From: Curtobacterium sp. MCPF17_002 | Lineage (GTDB): Bacteria > Actinomycetota > Actinomycetes > Actinomycetales > Microbacteriaceae | Length of the DNA stretch: 64,000 nt | Direction: 5' to 3' | NCBI RefSeq assembly: GCF_003234115.2 | Contig: NZ_CP126251.1 | Coordinates: 372,001 to 436,000, forward strand | Shown: positions 49,930-57,656 of the stretch, piece after piece | Position numbering within the stretch: position 1 is the first letter of the stretch | Layout of the letters: every line of letters starts with the position of its first letter | The notes under the pieces: model-generated | Seen by the model: the letters and a program-made list of their open reading frames with translations, nothing else | What the model was told of the DNA's origin: nothing | The model's database searches: none | Position numbers and translations under genes: made by a program

Positions 49930-51405
49930 GTGGACCTCGCAGCCTGGACCCAGTGGGCCGGCGCGTCCGAGTACGACGTCGCCCGGTTCGTCCTGCAGCG
50001 CGGCGTCGCGGCCATCGCCTGTCTGGCCTTCCTCTCCGCGCTCGCGCAGTTCCCCGCCCTCGTCGGGGAGCACGGACTGCTGCCGGTGCCGCGGTTCATG
50101 GAGCGGCCGTACGCCCGGCGACTCCCCGTGGTGTGGCGGTGGTGGCGCTACACGGACCGTCGGCTCCGGCTGCTCGCCGGCGGGGGCGCGGTGGTGTCCT
50201 TCGCGCTCGTCGTCGGGCTGCCGCAGCGTGCGCCGTGGTGGGTGCCGGTGCTGTGCTTCCTCGTGCTCTGGCTCGCGTACCTGTCGATCTCCGACGTCGG
50301 GCAGACCTTCTGGGCGTTCGGGTGGGAGTCGCTGCTCGTCGAGGCGCTCTTCACGGTGGCGTTCCTCGGCGCGGACGACGTGGCACCGCCGATCGTCGTG
50401 CTCGTCGCACTGCGGTGGCTGGTGTTCCGGCTCGAGTTCGGCGCCGGGATGATCAAGATGCGCGGCGACCGGTCGTGGCGGGACCTGACCGCGCTCTACT
50501 ACCACCACGAGACGCAGCCGATGCCGAACCCCGTCTCCCGCACGGCCCACCTGCTGCCGCGGCCCGTGCACCGGTTCGAGACGCTCGGCAGCCACTTCGT
50601 GCAGCTCGTCGTGCCCTTCTTCCTGTTCGCGCCGCAGCCGGTGGCGTCGATCGCCGCCGCCCTCGTCCTGCTCACGCAGCTCTGGCTCGTGGTGTCGGGG
50701 AACTTCGCGTGGCTCAACTGGATCACGCTCGTCCTCGCCTTCGCCGCGGTCGACGACCGGTCCGTCGCCGCCGTCCTGCCCGGGCTCGAACCGCTGGTGT
50801 CGTCTGGCCCGACCGCGACGCCGGTGCCCTTCGTGGCGGTCACCGTGGCGGTCGGGGTGCTCCTCGCGTGGCTGTCCTGGCCCGCCGCGAAGAACCTGGT
50901 GTCCCGGCGGCAGCTCATGAACGCCTCGTTCAACCGGTGGCACCTCGCGAACGCGTACGGAGCGTTCGGCAGCGTCACCCAGGAGCGCGACGAGGTCATC
51001 GTGGAGGGGACGCTCGCCGAGGTGCCGTACGAGGAGGACTGGCAGCCCTACGAGTTCCGCGGCAAGCCCGGCGATCCGCGACGGCGGCCAGCCCAGTTCG
51101 CGCCGTACCACCTGCGGCTCGACTGGCTGATGTGGTTCCTCGCGCTCGGGGTCGACGACCGGTGGTTCCGCGTCTTCGTGCTCCGGCTGCTCGAGGCCGA
51201 CCGGCCGACGCTGCGGCTCCTCGCCCACGACCCGTTCGGCGGGGAGCGGCCGCGGTGGGTCCGTGCGCGGATGTTCCGCTACCGGTTCGCGACGCGGGCC
51301 GAGCGGCGGGAGTCGGGGCTGTACTGGATCCGGGAGGAGCGGTACCTGGTCCTGCCGCCGGTCGCGCTCCCGGGGCGCCCGCCCGCTCGCCCGTCCGCTT
51401 CGTGA
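49930..51405 (+). CDS. lipase maturation factor family protein
   Basis: This 491-residue membrane protein matches the lipase-maturation-factor family. It has about seven helices, LPVPRFMERP near 55, FGWESLLVEA near 137, MIKMRGDRSWRDLTALYYHHETQPMP near 175 (in adjacent blocks), and the soluble C-terminal part with YEFRGKPGDP and APYHLRLDWLMWF. In animals LMF1 folds lipases; the bacterial role is unknown. TAGCGT lies seven bases before the GTG. The stop codon sits in the left arm of the hairpin at 51402-51452. Confidence 0.88.
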   Translation: MDLAAWTQWAGASEYDVARFVLQRGVAAIACLAFLSALAQFPALVGEHGLLPVPRFMERPYARRLPVVWRWWRYTDRRLRLLAGGGAVVSFALVVGLPQRAPWWVPVLCFLVLWLAYLSISDVGQTFWAFGWESLLVEALFTVAFLGADDVAPPIVVLVALRWLVFRLEFGAGMIKMRGDRSWRDLTALYYHHETQPMPNPVSRTAHLLPRPVHRFETLGSHFVQLVVPFFLFAPQPVASIAAALVLLTQLWLVVSGNFAWLNWITLVLAFAAVDDRSVAAVLPGLEPLVSSGPTATPVPFVAVTVAVGVLLAWLSWPAAKNLVSRRQLMNASFNRWHLANAYGAFGSVTQERDEVIVEGTLAEVPYEEDWQPYEFRGKPGDPRRRPAQFAPYHLRLDWLMWFLALGVDDRWFRVFVLRLLEADRPTLRLLAHDPFGGERPRWVRARMFRYRFATRAERRESGLYWIREERYLVLPPVALPGRPPARPSAS

Positions 51406-51452
51406 GCAGGAACGGTCGGGTCAGCCTGCTGCAGGTGACCGTTCCTGCTCAC
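51402..51452. terminator. hairpin with GTGAGCAGGAA arms, copy 2
   Basis: GTGAGCAGGAACGGTC (51402-51417) and GACCGTTCCTGCTCAC (51437-51452) pair perfectly over 16 bases, with an inner CCTGCTGCAGG palindrome. The left arm contains the TGA stop codon of the upstream gene. It is related to the hairpin at 22182-22232. Confidence 0.8.
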
Positions 51453-51522
51453 CATCGCGGGCGGTGGGCGCGACCACGGGGACGACGGGAGCGGCGCGCC
51501 CGGCCGCACCGAGCCTCCCGGC

Positions 51523-51551
51523 TTGCGACACGCCCGGTCCTCGCGTAACGT
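51523..51551 (+). promoter_or_regulatory. rpmB-rpmG-rpsN promoter
   Basis: TTGCGA (51523-51528) and TAACGT (51546-51551) are 17 bases apart. No Zur-like inverted repeat is visible near them, so this ribosomal operon looks constitutive or under growth control. Confidence 0.7.
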
Positions 51552-51557
51552 TGCCCC

Positions 51558-51770
51558 TTGGTTCTCCGCGTCAGCGCGGTGGACCCGTTGTTCCAAGCCC
51601 TCCGACCGTCGCGTACGCCGCGGTCGCGCGGTGTCCTCGGTCCCTTCGACAGGGTCCGCGGGCCTGGGCGGTGCGCACAACCCCCTCGCATCACCACTTC
51701 GTGGTCGTGCGCGTGCGTACCAGGCAAGTGAACTTGGGTGCGGCCGTCCGGTCGCACGGTACCTCAGGAG
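51558..51770 (+). ncRNA. structured 5' leader of the rpmB operon (candidate)
   Basis: About 215 bases separate the promoter from the rpmB start and contain no gene. Several stems are visible, such as ACCAC-TTC-GTGGT, and GTGCGGCCG with CGGTCGCAC (51739-51758) just before the ribosome site AGGAGG. Leaders of this length in ribosomal protein operons often bind one of the encoded proteins. No known leader family is recognised here. Confidence 0.4.
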
Positions 51771-51776
51771 GAAACC

Positions 51777-52013
51777 ATGGCAGCAGTGTGCCAGGTGACC
51801 GGAGCCACCCCCGGCTTCGGACACAACATCTCGCACTCGCACCGCCGGACGAAGCGTCGCTTCGACCCGAACGTGCAGAAGAAGACGTACTACGTGCCCT
51901 CGCTTCGTCGTAACGTCTCGCTCACGCTGAGCGCAAAGGGCATCAAGGTGATCGACGCACGCGGCATCGAGTCCGTCGTCAAGGATCTCCTCGCTCGTGG
52001 GGAGAAGATCTGA
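51777..52013 (+). CDS. rpmB: 50S ribosomal protein L28
   Basis: This 78-residue protein begins [18 protein letters not shown] and is L28 of the large ribosomal subunit. The zinc-binding CxxC pairs of the other L28 type are missing, so this is the zinc-independent form. A strong AGGAGG site precedes the ATG, and the stop overlaps rpmG by one base (TGATG). Confidence 0.96.
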   Translation: MAAVCQVTGATPGFGHNISHSHRRTKRRFDPNVQKKTYYVPSLRRNVSLTLSAKGIKVIDARGIESVVKDLLARGEKI

Positions 52014-52183
52014 TGGCCAAGAAGGGTCAGGACGTTCGTCCGATCATCAAGCTCCGCTCCACGGCGGGCACCGGGTTCACCTACGTGACCAAGAAGAACC
52101 GTCGCAACAACCCGGACCGTCTCGTGCTCAAGAAGTACGACCCGGTGATCCGCAAGCACGTCGACTTCCGTGAGGAGCGCTAA
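52013..52183 (+). CDS. rpmG: 50S ribosomal protein L33
   Basis: This 56-residue protein ([20 protein letters not shown], ending VDFREER) is L33 of the large subunit, again without the CxxC zinc pairs. It overlaps the rpmB stop codon by one base and is two bases from rpsN, so the three genes form one operon. Confidence 0.96.
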   Translation: MAKKGQDVRPIIKLRSTAGTGFTYVTKKNRRNNPDRLVLKKYDPVIRKHVDFREER

Positions 52184-52185
52184 GC

Positions 52186-52491
52186 ATGGCGAAGAAGAGC
52201 AAGATCGCGAAGAACAACCAGCGTGCCGTCATCATCGCGCGCTACGCCGAGCGTCGTCTCGAGCTGAAGAAGGCCCTCGTGGACCCGAACGGCTCCGACG
52301 AGTCGCGTGAGGCCGCCCGTGTCGGTCTGCAGAAGCTGCCGCGCGACGCGTCGCCGGTCCGCTACCGCAACCGCGACGCCATCGACGGTCGCCCCCGTGG
52401 CCACCTCGGTGAGTTCGGCATCAGCCGTGTCCGCTTCCGCGACATGGCCCACCGTGGCGAGCTGCCGGGCATCACGAAGAGCTCCTGGTAA
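52186..52491 (+). CDS. rpsN: 30S ribosomal protein S14
   Basis: This 101-residue protein is the long, zinc-independent type of S14 ([59 protein letters not shown]). It binds 16S rRNA in the head of the small subunit. A strong hairpin terminator starts 12 bases after the stop. Confidence 0.96.
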   Translation: MAKKSKIAKNNQRAVIIARYAERRLELKKALVDPNGSDESREAARVGLQKLPRDASPVRYRNRDAIDGRPRGHLGEFGISRVRFRDMAHRGELPGITKSSW

Positions 52492-52503
52492 GCACCGAAT
52501 CCC

Positions 52504-52540
52504 CGAACGCCCCGTCACCCCAGTGGTGGCGGGGCGTTCG
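52504..52540 (+). terminator. terminator of the rpmB-rpmG-rpsN operon
   Basis: CGAACGCCCCG (52504-52514) and CGGGGCGTTCG (52530-52540) pair perfectly, and the loop can pair further (CACC with GGTG). Confidence 0.88.
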
Positions 52541-52646
52541 CCGTTCCCGGGGTACATCGGAGTCTCATTCGTCACATCTGCCCCGTTGGTGCCCCGACAA
52601 CCCCGGAAATCCGGGCGAGTCGGCAGGTTTCGTCCCACGTGGCTGG

Positions 52647-52652
52647 TACGTT
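52647..52652 (+). promoter_or_regulatory. probable -10 element of the HU gene
   Basis: TACGTT lies about 117 bases before the HU start, in the otherwise empty 52541-52768 gap, so the transcript would have a leader of roughly 110 bases. The -35 region (AGGTTT) is weak. Confidence 0.4.
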
Positions 52653-52768
52653 CGACTCCGGTTCCGCCAGGGTTCGCGCCCATCGGCACCGAGGCACGGG
52701 GCACCCGCTCCGGGCGCCGGACGACACGTCGTCCGACCGATACTGCAAGAAGTCCGAGGAGGACATCC

Positions 52769-53056
52769 ATGGCTGATAAGTCCCTGAACCGCACCGAGCT
52801 CGTCGCTGCCGTCGCCGCTGAGTCCGGCCAGAGCCAGGCCACCGTCAACGGCGTCGTCGACGCGCTCTTCTCCGTCGTCTCTGGCTCGGTTGCCGACGGC
52901 ACCAAGGTCACGATCCCCGGTTGGATCGCCTTCGAGAAGACCCACCGCGCCGCCCGCACGGGCCGCAACCCGCAGACGGGCGAGGCCATCGAGATCGCCG
53001 CGAGCGACTCGGTCAAGGTCAGCGCCGGCTCGAAGCTCAAGGCTTCCGTCAAGTAA
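52769..53056 (+). CDS. hup: HU family DNA-binding protein
   Basis: This 95-residue protein is a standard HU: LNRTELVAAVAAESGQSQAT, the core VTIPGWIAFEKTHRAART with the DNA-binding arm GRNPQTGEAIEI, and a short Lys tail. It lacks the long Lys/Ala tail of mycobacterial HupB. It bends and compacts DNA. A good ribosome site (GAGGAGGACATCC) precedes the ATG. Confidence 0.95.
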   Translation: MADKSLNRTELVAAVAAESGQSQATVNGVVDALFSVVSGSVADGTKVTIPGWIAFEKTHRAARTGRNPQTGEAIEIAASDSVKVSAGSKLKASVK

Positions 53057-53072
53057 GACTGCTTCCGCGCAC

Positions 53073-53100
53073 GAGAGGGACGGCTTCGGTCGTCCCTTTC
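53073..53100 (+). terminator. terminator after HU gene
   Basis: GAGAGGGACG (53073-53082) pairs with CGTCCCTTTC (53091-53100) with one mismatch around a GCTTCGGT loop, 16 bases after the stop codon. Confidence 0.8.
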
Positions 53101-53128
53101 GTCGTTCCCGGGGGTGGGGCCGGGCCGC

Positions 53129-53209
53129 CGGCTCGCGTGGTGCTCGGGGCTGGTGGTCGTCGGCTCGCGTCGTGCTCGGGGCTGGTGGCTGTCGGCTCGC
53201 GTCGCCGCC
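53129..53209. repeat. 32-bp tandem repeat, about 2.5 copies
   Basis: Units starting CGGCTCGCGT lie at 53129, 53161 and 53193 (partial). Each full unit ends in GTGCTCGGGGCTGGTGG plus a few bases. The block fills the gap between the HU gene and the CopD-CtaG gene. The CCTCCACAGCCTGGAGGCGC block at 53218 follows it. Confidence 0.85.
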
Positions 53210-53303
53210 GGGTCAGTCCTCCACAGCCTGGAGGCGCCACCACCGCCCACAGGTCGCTCCGGTGGATTCCGTGGCCGGGTGGGGCAGCGCCTAGGCTTGA
53301 CGG

Positions 53304-55388
53304 GTGAATCGGATCGCGCGCATCGCCGGCCCCGCCGTGCTGCTGCTCGTCGGGTTCGTGTCACTCCTCGTCGCGCTCGTCATCGGGGGTGGGGCGAACG
53401 CCGCGCTCATCGCCGACCCCGGTGCGCTCGTTCGCTTCGGCCTCCCCATCGCGCGCCTGGTGGTCGACCTCTCCGCCGCCGCGACGATCGGTGGTCTCGC
53501 GCTCGTGACCGTCGGGTTGTCGCGGAGCGCGCCCGAGTGGAACCGTGCGATCGACATCGCCGCCGCAGCCGCCGGCATCTGGACCGTGGCGTCCGCGGTC
53601 ACCACGTTCTTCACGTTCCTCAGCGTCGCCGGGTCCCGGGTCAGCCTCGACGAGCAGTTCGGCCAGTCGATGGGCGTGTTCCTCACCGGGACCGAACTCG
53701 GCCTCGCCTGGCTCGTGACCGTCCTCGTCGCCGCGGTCGTCACGGTGCTGTGCTTCGCTGTGCGGTCACGGGGCATGGTCGCCCTGACCGCCGGCGTCTC
53801 GATGATCGGCCTCATCCCGCTCGCCCAGCAGGGTCACGCGGCGGGCACGGCGAGCCACGACGCAGCGGTCACCGCGCTCGGCCTGCACCTGGTCGGCGCC
53901 GCACTCTGGGTCGGCGGACTCCTGATGCTCGTGCTCCTGCGGCCCGTGCTGGACGGCGGACGCCTGGCCGCGGTCGTCGGGCGGTACTCGAGCATCGCGC
54001 TCGGCTGCTTCGTGCTCGTGGCCGTGTCCGGTGTCGCGTCGGCACAGATCCGCGTCGGCGCACTCGCCAACCTGTTCACCCCGTACGGCGTCCTGGTGCT
54101 CGTCAAGATCGGTGCGATCGTGGCGATCGGGGTCCTCGGCGTCGTGCAGCGGCAGCGGGCAATCCGGTCCCTCACCGTCACCCCCGCGCGTCGGCGCCCG
54201 TTCTGGTTCCTCATCGTGGCGGAGCTCGCCGTGATGGGCGTCGCGAGCGGCTTCGCGGCGGCGCTCGGTCGCACCGCCACCCCGGACGACCAGATCGCGC
54301 TGAGCAAGACGACGGATCCCTCGCCCGCCGAGCTCCTGACGGACGACACCCTGCCGCACGCCCCGGGCGCCTGGGGATGGCTCACCGCGTGGAACTTGGA
54401 CCTGTTCTGGCTGATGGCCGCGGTGCTGCTGGCAGCGACCTACGCCGCCGGGGTCGTCCGGGTGCGCCGCAGCGGTGTCCGGTGGCCCGTCGGGCGCACG
54501 GTCGCTGCGGCCATCGCCCTGGTCTCCCTCGTCGTCGCGACGTCCGGGTCGCTGCACACCTACGACCGCTTCCTCGTCTCGGCGAACGTCGGGGCGCACC
54601 TGGTCCTCGGCCTCGTCGTGCCGGCACTGGTGTGGGCCTCGGCGCCCGTGCAGCTCATCCGCGCCGCCGTGCACCCGCGTGACGACGACAGCACCGGGGT
54701 CCGCGAGTGGACGGGCGTCCTGCTCGACAACCAGGCCGTGCGGTACCTCGCGCAGCCCTTCCCGGCGTTCGTGTTCCTCGCCGGCATCTGGTGGGCCTTC
54801 TTCGCGACCGATGCGGTGCGGTGGTCCGTGAGCGACTCGACCGGGCGCACGGTGATCGACGCCGTGTTCCTGCTCGTCGGGCTCCTGGCCGTGCCGACCC
54901 TGCTCACGCCGGTCGCTGCCGGAGCGCGGCGCGCGTCGATGCCGGCAGCGGTGGTCCGGGTCGCGGGAGCCGTGGTCGTCGCCGCCGGGCTCGTGTCGCT
55001 CGGCATCGCGATGCGCGGGCCGCTCGGGTTGCTGCAGGCGTCGTGGTTCGGGGCGATGGGGCGGACCTGGGGGCCGGACCCGCTCGTCGACCAGGGGCGT
55101 GGCGGCCTGCTGCTCGTGGTCGCCGGCGTCGTGGTGCTCGTGACGGTCGTCGTCGTGGTGCTGCTCCGGGTGCGGCGTGAGCGTGCCGGTGCCGGTGCCG
55201 GTGCCGTGGCGGTTGACGAGTTGCGCCCCCGCACGGACATCGCACCCCCGCACACCGGGGCGCGACGTTCGCAGCGGGGTGCGATCCGAGTGCGGGACGA
55301 CGCCGACGCCGACGCGGGCGACGACACCGACTTCGACGACGGCAGCGACGACGCGGTGCAGGGCACCCCGGGAACGGACGCGCGATGA
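53304..55388 (+). CDS. fused copper resistance CopD / cytochrome c oxidase assembly CtaG protein
   Basis: This 694-residue protein joins a CopD-like copper-importing membrane domain (about residues 1-330, eight helices, with GHAAGTASHDAAVTALGLHLVG holding His residues) and a caa3-type CtaG domain (about 360-620, with TYDRFLVSANVGAHLVLGLV). The C-terminal 60 residues are an Asp-rich cytoplasmic tail. It probably moves copper to cytochrome oxidase. TAGGCT six bases before the GTG suggests a leaderless message. Its stop overlaps the helicase gene (ATGA). Confidence 0.88.
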   Translation: MNRIARIAGPAVLLLVGFVSLLVALVIGGGANAALIADPGALVRFGLPIARLVVDLSAAATIGGLALVTVGLSRSAPEWNRAIDIAAAAAGIWTVASAVTTFFTFLSVAGSRVSLDEQFGQSMGVFLTGTELGLAWLVTVLVAAVVTVLCFAVRSRGMVALTAGVSMIGLIPLAQQGHAAGTASHDAAVTALGLHLVGAALWVGGLLMLVLLRPVLDGGRLAAVVGRYSSIALGCFVLVAVSGVASAQIRVGALANLFTPYGVLVLVKIGAIVAIGVLGVVQRQRAIRSLTVTPARRRPFWFLIVAELAVMGVASGFAAALGRTATPDDQIALSKTTDPSPAELLTDDTLPHAPGAWGWLTAWNLDLFWLMAAVLLAATYAAGVVRVRRSGVRWPVGRTVAAAIALVSLVVATSGSLHTYDRFLVSANVGAHLVLGLVVPALVWASAPVQLIRAAVHPRDDDSTGVREWTGVLLDNQAVRYLAQPFPAFVFLAGIWWAFFATDAVRWSVSDSTGRTVIDAVFLLVGLLAVPTLLTPVAAGARRASMPAAVVRVAGAVVVAAGLVSLGIAMRGPLGLLQASWFGAMGRTWGPDPLVDQGRGGLLLVVAGVVVLVTVVVVVLLRVRRERAGAGAGAVAVDELRPRTDIAPPHTGARRSQRGAIRVRDDADADAGDDTDFDDGSDDAVQGTPGTDAR

Positions 55389-56704
55389 GCATCGAACTCA
55401 GTGCCGAGCAGCGGGCGGTCTTCGAGTACATCGAGCACACCCGCGACCACGTGTTCATCACCGGACGTGCCGGGACGGGGAAGTCGACGCTCCTCAACCA
55501 CCTGTCGTGGAACACCGAGAAGCAGGTCGTGATCTGCGCGCCGACGGGGGTCGCTGCGCTCAACGTCGGCGGGCAGACGATCCACTCGCTGTTCCGGTTG
55601 CCGATCGGCCTCATCGCGGACGCCGAACTCCGTCAAGGGCCGGACACCCGCAAGCTCCTCAACACGATCGACACCCTCGTGATCGACGAGGTCTCGATGG
55701 TGAACGCCGACCTGCTCGACGCGATGGACCGTTCGCTGCGCAAGGCCCGCGGGCGAGCGTTCGAGGCGTTCGGTGGCGTGCAGGTCGTCATGTTCGGCGA
55801 TCCGTACCAGCTGCCGCCGGTGCCCGGGGACGGCGACGAGCGCGCCTACTTCACCGACCACTACCGCTCGATGTGGTTCTTCGACGCGAAGGTCTGGCTC
55901 GAGGCGGAGCTCAACATCATCGAGCTGGCCACCGTGCACCGGCAGCGCGACGACGCCTTCGCAGCCATGCTCACGGCGGTCCGGCACGGTCGGGTGACCG
56001 CCGACGTCGCCGGGCAGCTCAACGCCGCGGGCGCGCGACCGGCCCCGGACGACGCGATCACCCTCGCGACTCGCAACGACACCGTGGCCCGGATCAACAA
56101 GGCGGCGCTCGAGCGGCTGCCCGGCAAGGTGAAGACCTCGCGGGCGGACGTGAACGGCGACTTCGGCGGGCGGAACTTCCCCGCCGACGAGGCCCTCGAG
56201 CTGAAGCCCGGCGCCCACGTGATGTTCCTCCGCAACGACCCCGACCAGCGCTGGGTGAACGGCACCCTCGGGATCGTGCAGACCATCCGCGACACCGTGT
56301 GGGTGGACGTCGACGGGGAGTCCTTCGAGGTCCAGCCGTCGGTGTGGGAGAAGTTCAAGTACTCCTACGACCCGGACAAGAGGGAACTCAAGAAGGACAC
56401 TGTGGGGGAGTTCCAGCAGTTCCCGCTGCGTCTGGCCTGGGCGGTCACGATCCACAAGTCGCAGGGCAGCACCTACGACCGCGCGGTGGTCGACCTCGGC
56501 AACCGGGTGTTCAGCGCCGGCCAGACGTACGTCGCGCTGTCACGTCTGACCTCGCTCGAGGGCCTGTTCCTGACGCGGCCGCTGCGGCCTCAGGACATCA
56601 TCGTGGACCTCGACGTTCGGCGCTTCATGTCCGAGGCACCCCGGGTCGTGGCGACGGAGCTCGAGGCGGCGCCCGCACCCGCCCCGGACTCCGACGACGC
56701 CTGA
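55385..56704 (+). CDS. Pif1-like helicase (AAA family ATPase)
   Basis: This 439-residue superfamily 1B helicase has Walker A GRAGTGKST (27-35), APTGVAALNVGGQTIHS, Walker B DEVSMVNADLLD, the FGDPYQLPPV motif and the C-terminal UvrD-like motif TIHKSQGSTYDRAVVDLG and VALSRLTSLEGL. Such helicases unwind RNA-DNA hybrids and G-quadruplex DNA. It is coupled to the CopD-CtaG gene by a 4-base overlap. A 26-bp direct repeat spans its stop codon. Confidence 0.9.
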   Translation: MSIELSAEQRAVFEYIEHTRDHVFITGRAGTGKSTLLNHLSWNTEKQVVICAPTGVAALNVGGQTIHSLFRLPIGLIADAELRQGPDTRKLLNTIDTLVIDEVSMVNADLLDAMDRSLRKARGRAFEAFGGVQVVMFGDPYQLPPVPGDGDERAYFTDHYRSMWFFDAKVWLEAELNIIELATVHRQRDDAFAAMLTAVRHGRVTADVAGQLNAAGARPAPDDAITLATRNDTVARINKAALERLPGKVKTSRADVNGDFGGRNFPADEALELKPGAHVMFLRNDPDQRWVNGTLGIVQTIRDTVWVDVDGESFEVQPSVWEKFKYSYDPDKRELKKDTVGEFQQFPLRLAWAVTIHKSQGSTYDRAVVDLGNRVFSAGQTYVALSRLTSLEGLFLTRPLRPQDIIVDLDVRRFMSEAPRVVATELEAAPAPAPDSDDA

Positions 56705-56749
56705 CGTCCGCCGACGCCTGAGGCTCCGACGACGCCTGACGTCCGCCGA
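56689..56749. repeat. 26-bp direct repeat spanning the helicase stop codon
   Basis: CTCCGACGACGCCTGACGTC plus six more bases is identical at 56689-56714 and 56724-56749, a 35-bp period. The first copy includes the TGA stop of the helicase gene, so the gene's last codons were duplicated past its own end. Confidence 0.85.
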
Positions 56750-56888
56750 GATCGCACTTCGGCGGGGACCATTCGGCAGGAGGCGCGCCGAAGTGCGATC
56801 TCACCGCGATGGCGTGCCGGGGAGGCGCGCCGAAGTGCGATCTCACCGCGATGCCGTGCCGGGGACGCGCGCCGAAGTGCGATCTCAC
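56748..56888. repeat. 42-bp tandem repeat with inverted leader
   Basis: GAGATCGCACTTCGGCG (56748-56764) is the inverse of a core repeated three times as CGCCGAAGTGCGATCTCAC. Units start at 56781, 56823 and 56865 with a 42-bp period. The first copy can pair with the inverted leader to form a hairpin. It lies between the convergent helicase and DUF4383 genes. Confidence 0.88.
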
Positions 56889-56962
56889 GGACGACAGCGC
56901 CCGCCGGACGACGACGCCCCGCCGACCACGAGGGCAGACGGGGCGTCGACGAGGCGTGCGGG

Positions 56963-57415
56963 TCAGACCCGGGCGGCCTCGGCGCGGAGCGCGCGGATGT
57001 TCTGCTTGTCGGCACCGAACGCGGTGAGCAGCAGGATGACGCCGACGATCGCGTGGAACACGTTGTCCGTGGTGTTCAGCGCGAAGATGTTGGCCGAGGT
57101 GTTGCCGAACACGAAGCCGTACACCGCGAGGACGACGAGCACGGCCCCGACGAGGACGTTGCCGTTCCGGGAGCCGATCGTGGTGCCGAGGCCCATGATG
57201 AGCAGCACCGCGGCGAGCATCACCCAGATGAGGGCGAGCGGCGGGTTCACCCCGAAGGCGTTCCAGAGCATCCCGCCCTGGCGGCTGAAGAAGCCCGGGT
57301 CACCGTCGGCGGCGAAGAAGAACCCGAGGATGCCCCACACCAAGAGGACCGTGCCCACGGTCAGTGCGAGACCACGGTTCGGGGAAGCGGTGATGCTCGG
57401 TTCCTTGACTGCCAC
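56963..57415 (-). CDS. DUF4383 domain-containing membrane protein
   Basis: This 150-residue protein has four membrane helices and the DUF4383 patterns LVWGILGFFF, TDNVFHAIVGVILLLTAF and a middle loop GNTSANIFALN. The family is common in actinobacteria with no known role. The GTG start has GGAGGAAACC upstream; a longer frame to 57754 is open but has no ribosome site. It is divergent from the PAP2 gene, with 241 bases between, where a TATCGT element near 57570 could serve the PAP2 promoter. Confidence 0.82.
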   Translation of the reverse strand: MAVKEPSITASPNRGLALTVGTVLLVWGILGFFFAADGDPGFFSRQGGMLWNAFGVNPPLALIWVMLAAVLLIMGLGTTIGSRNGNVLVGAVLVVLAVYGFVFGNTSANIFALNTTDNVFHAIVGVILLLTAFGADKQNIRALRAEAARV

Positions 57416-57656
57416 TGCGGTTTCCTCCTCGTACGCTGCCGACGCGGGGTACGTCGGGCCGGCGATGTGCGCCGGTGCGTTCACCCGCGCGGAGCCGGTC
57501 GAGGTGTCGCTGGACCCGAAGGTCGCTGACCCGCGGTTCCCAGCCTCCGACCGGCGGTCCAACGGTATCGTGTCGGACCCCGACCGTCCGAATCGCACGC
57601 GCGTCACCAGCCGCGTGACGAGGCCGACGACCAGCACCCCGAGGAGGACCAGCCCG

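Noticed and set aside
51406-51776. Zur box upstream of rpmB-rpmG-rpsN
   Set aside because: I looked for a TTGAnAAnnnTTnTCAA-type inverted repeat and found none, so zinc control of this operon is not claimed.
56793-57656. N-terminal extension of the PAP2 protein reaching through the 42-bp repeat
   Set aside because: The extension is repeat-coded and antisense to the DUF4383 gene. A GTG with a strong ribosome site at 57657 fits the family's length.
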